6,757 nt of DNA from Verrucomicrobiota bacterium. GTDB lineage: Bacteria; Verrucomicrobiota; Kiritimatiellia; CAIQIC01; Lenti-01. The stretch is from assembly GCA_003451935.1 (NCBI GenBank), contig DMJA01000150.1, positions 1 to 6,757 of the forward strand, written 5' to 3'. The notes under the pieces are model-generated. The model saw only the letters and a program-made list of their open reading frames with translations, had not been told where the DNA came from and searched no databases. The position numbers were made by a program, and so were the translations under genes. Shown one piece after another: positions 6,685 through 6,757 of the stretch (position 1 is the first letter of the stretch; every line of letters begins with the position of its first letter).

Positions 6685-6706
6685 GGCTCGGCAGGGACGC
6701 CTCGCC
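6685..6706. repeat. Symmetric 8+6+8 inverted repeat element
   Basis: The arms GGCTCGGC (6685-6692) and GCCTCGCC (6699-6706) flank AGGGAC. Each arm pairs as 3 bp, a two-base symmetric mismatch, and 3 bp. In RNA from the minus strand the mismatch would be a tandem G-A/A-G pair, which is often stable. It resembles small dispersed intergenic elements I recall from GC-rich PVC-group genomes, but multiplicity cannot be shown from one copy. Confidence 0.4.
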
Positions 6707-6738
6707 CCATCCAGAAACTGAATTTGAAGGCTTGAGGT

Positions 6739-6750
6739 AGGGCGAACCCT
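6739..6750. repeat. Small inverted repeat near the right edge, possibly part of a larger element
   Basis: AGGG (6739-6742) and CCCT (6747-6750) pair around CGAA. The flanking bases (GAGGT before, CCGGGTG after) run to the window end, so a larger repeat may be cut off. A stem of 4 bp alone is weak evidence. Confidence 0.25.
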
Positions 6751-6757
6751 CCGGGTG

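Larger units (their letters stand above)
6539..6757. other. Non-coding region downstream of the kinase gene
   Basis: These 219 bases hold no supportable ORF. They contain several inverted repeats: a GC stem with a GAAA loop at 6548-6564, the palindrome CCGGA-T-TCCGG at 6565-6575, the long hairpin at 6589-6636, the symmetric element at 6685-6706 and the small hairpin at 6739-6750. A short AT-richer patch lies at 6711-6730. No tRNA or promoter with good boxes was recognised. Confidence 0.6.

Noticed and set aside
6471..6710. Minus-strand 79-codon open frame in the downstream region
   Set aside because: It overlaps the end of the kinase gene and the hairpins, has no domain, and its product is typical of random GC-rich sequence.

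Overview
The window holds one very large gene and its short flanks. The plus-strand CDS (134..6538, 2134 codons) encodes a membrane-bound hybrid sensor histidine kinase. The DNA is clearly GC-rich, and codons ending in C or G dominate across the whole reading frame, so the gene looks native and intact. There is no frameshift and no internal stop. No neighbouring gene can be supported, so operon context and output partners are unknown.

Layout: bases 1..133 are an upstream non-coding region with a weak promoter-like pair and a run of seven G. The protein then reads, in order: TM1, a Cache-like extracytoplasmic sensor, TM2, a short basic loop, TM3, a CHASE extracytoplasmic sensor, TM4, a coiled-coil linker, nine consecutive PAS domains, a HisKA dimerisation and phosphoacceptor domain (H1773), a HATPase_c domain, an Ala/Pro-rich linker, and a C-terminal receiver domain (phosphoacceptor D2067). 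Two PAS types each occur twice (PAS1/PAS5 and PAS3/PAS6, about 45% and 48% identical without gaps), so part of the array arose by internal duplication. Bases 6539..6757 are non-coding and rich in inverted repeats: a GC hairpin just after the stop, a long imperfect hairpin built on a 6-base rhythm, a symmetric 8+6+8 element, and a small hairpin near the right edge.

Expected function: two external sensors and up to nine cytoplasmic PAS inputs control autophosphorylation of H1773. The phosphate can pass to D2067 of the fused receiver, and probably on to an HPt protein or response regulator encoded elsewhere, because the protein has no HPt or effector domain. The HDFNN motif suggests the kinase may also act as a phosphatase.

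Organism: the protein architecture and the palindromic intergenic DNA recall GC-rich environmental bacteria of the Planctomycetes-Verrucomicrobia-Kiritimatiellota-Lentisphaerota group, with Deltaproteobacteria-like lineages as an alternative. This is an impression from memory, not a proof. I do not see a wholly new system here. The most unusual points are the PAS array with its shuffled duplications, the stacked double external sensor, and the structured repeats downstream of the gene.
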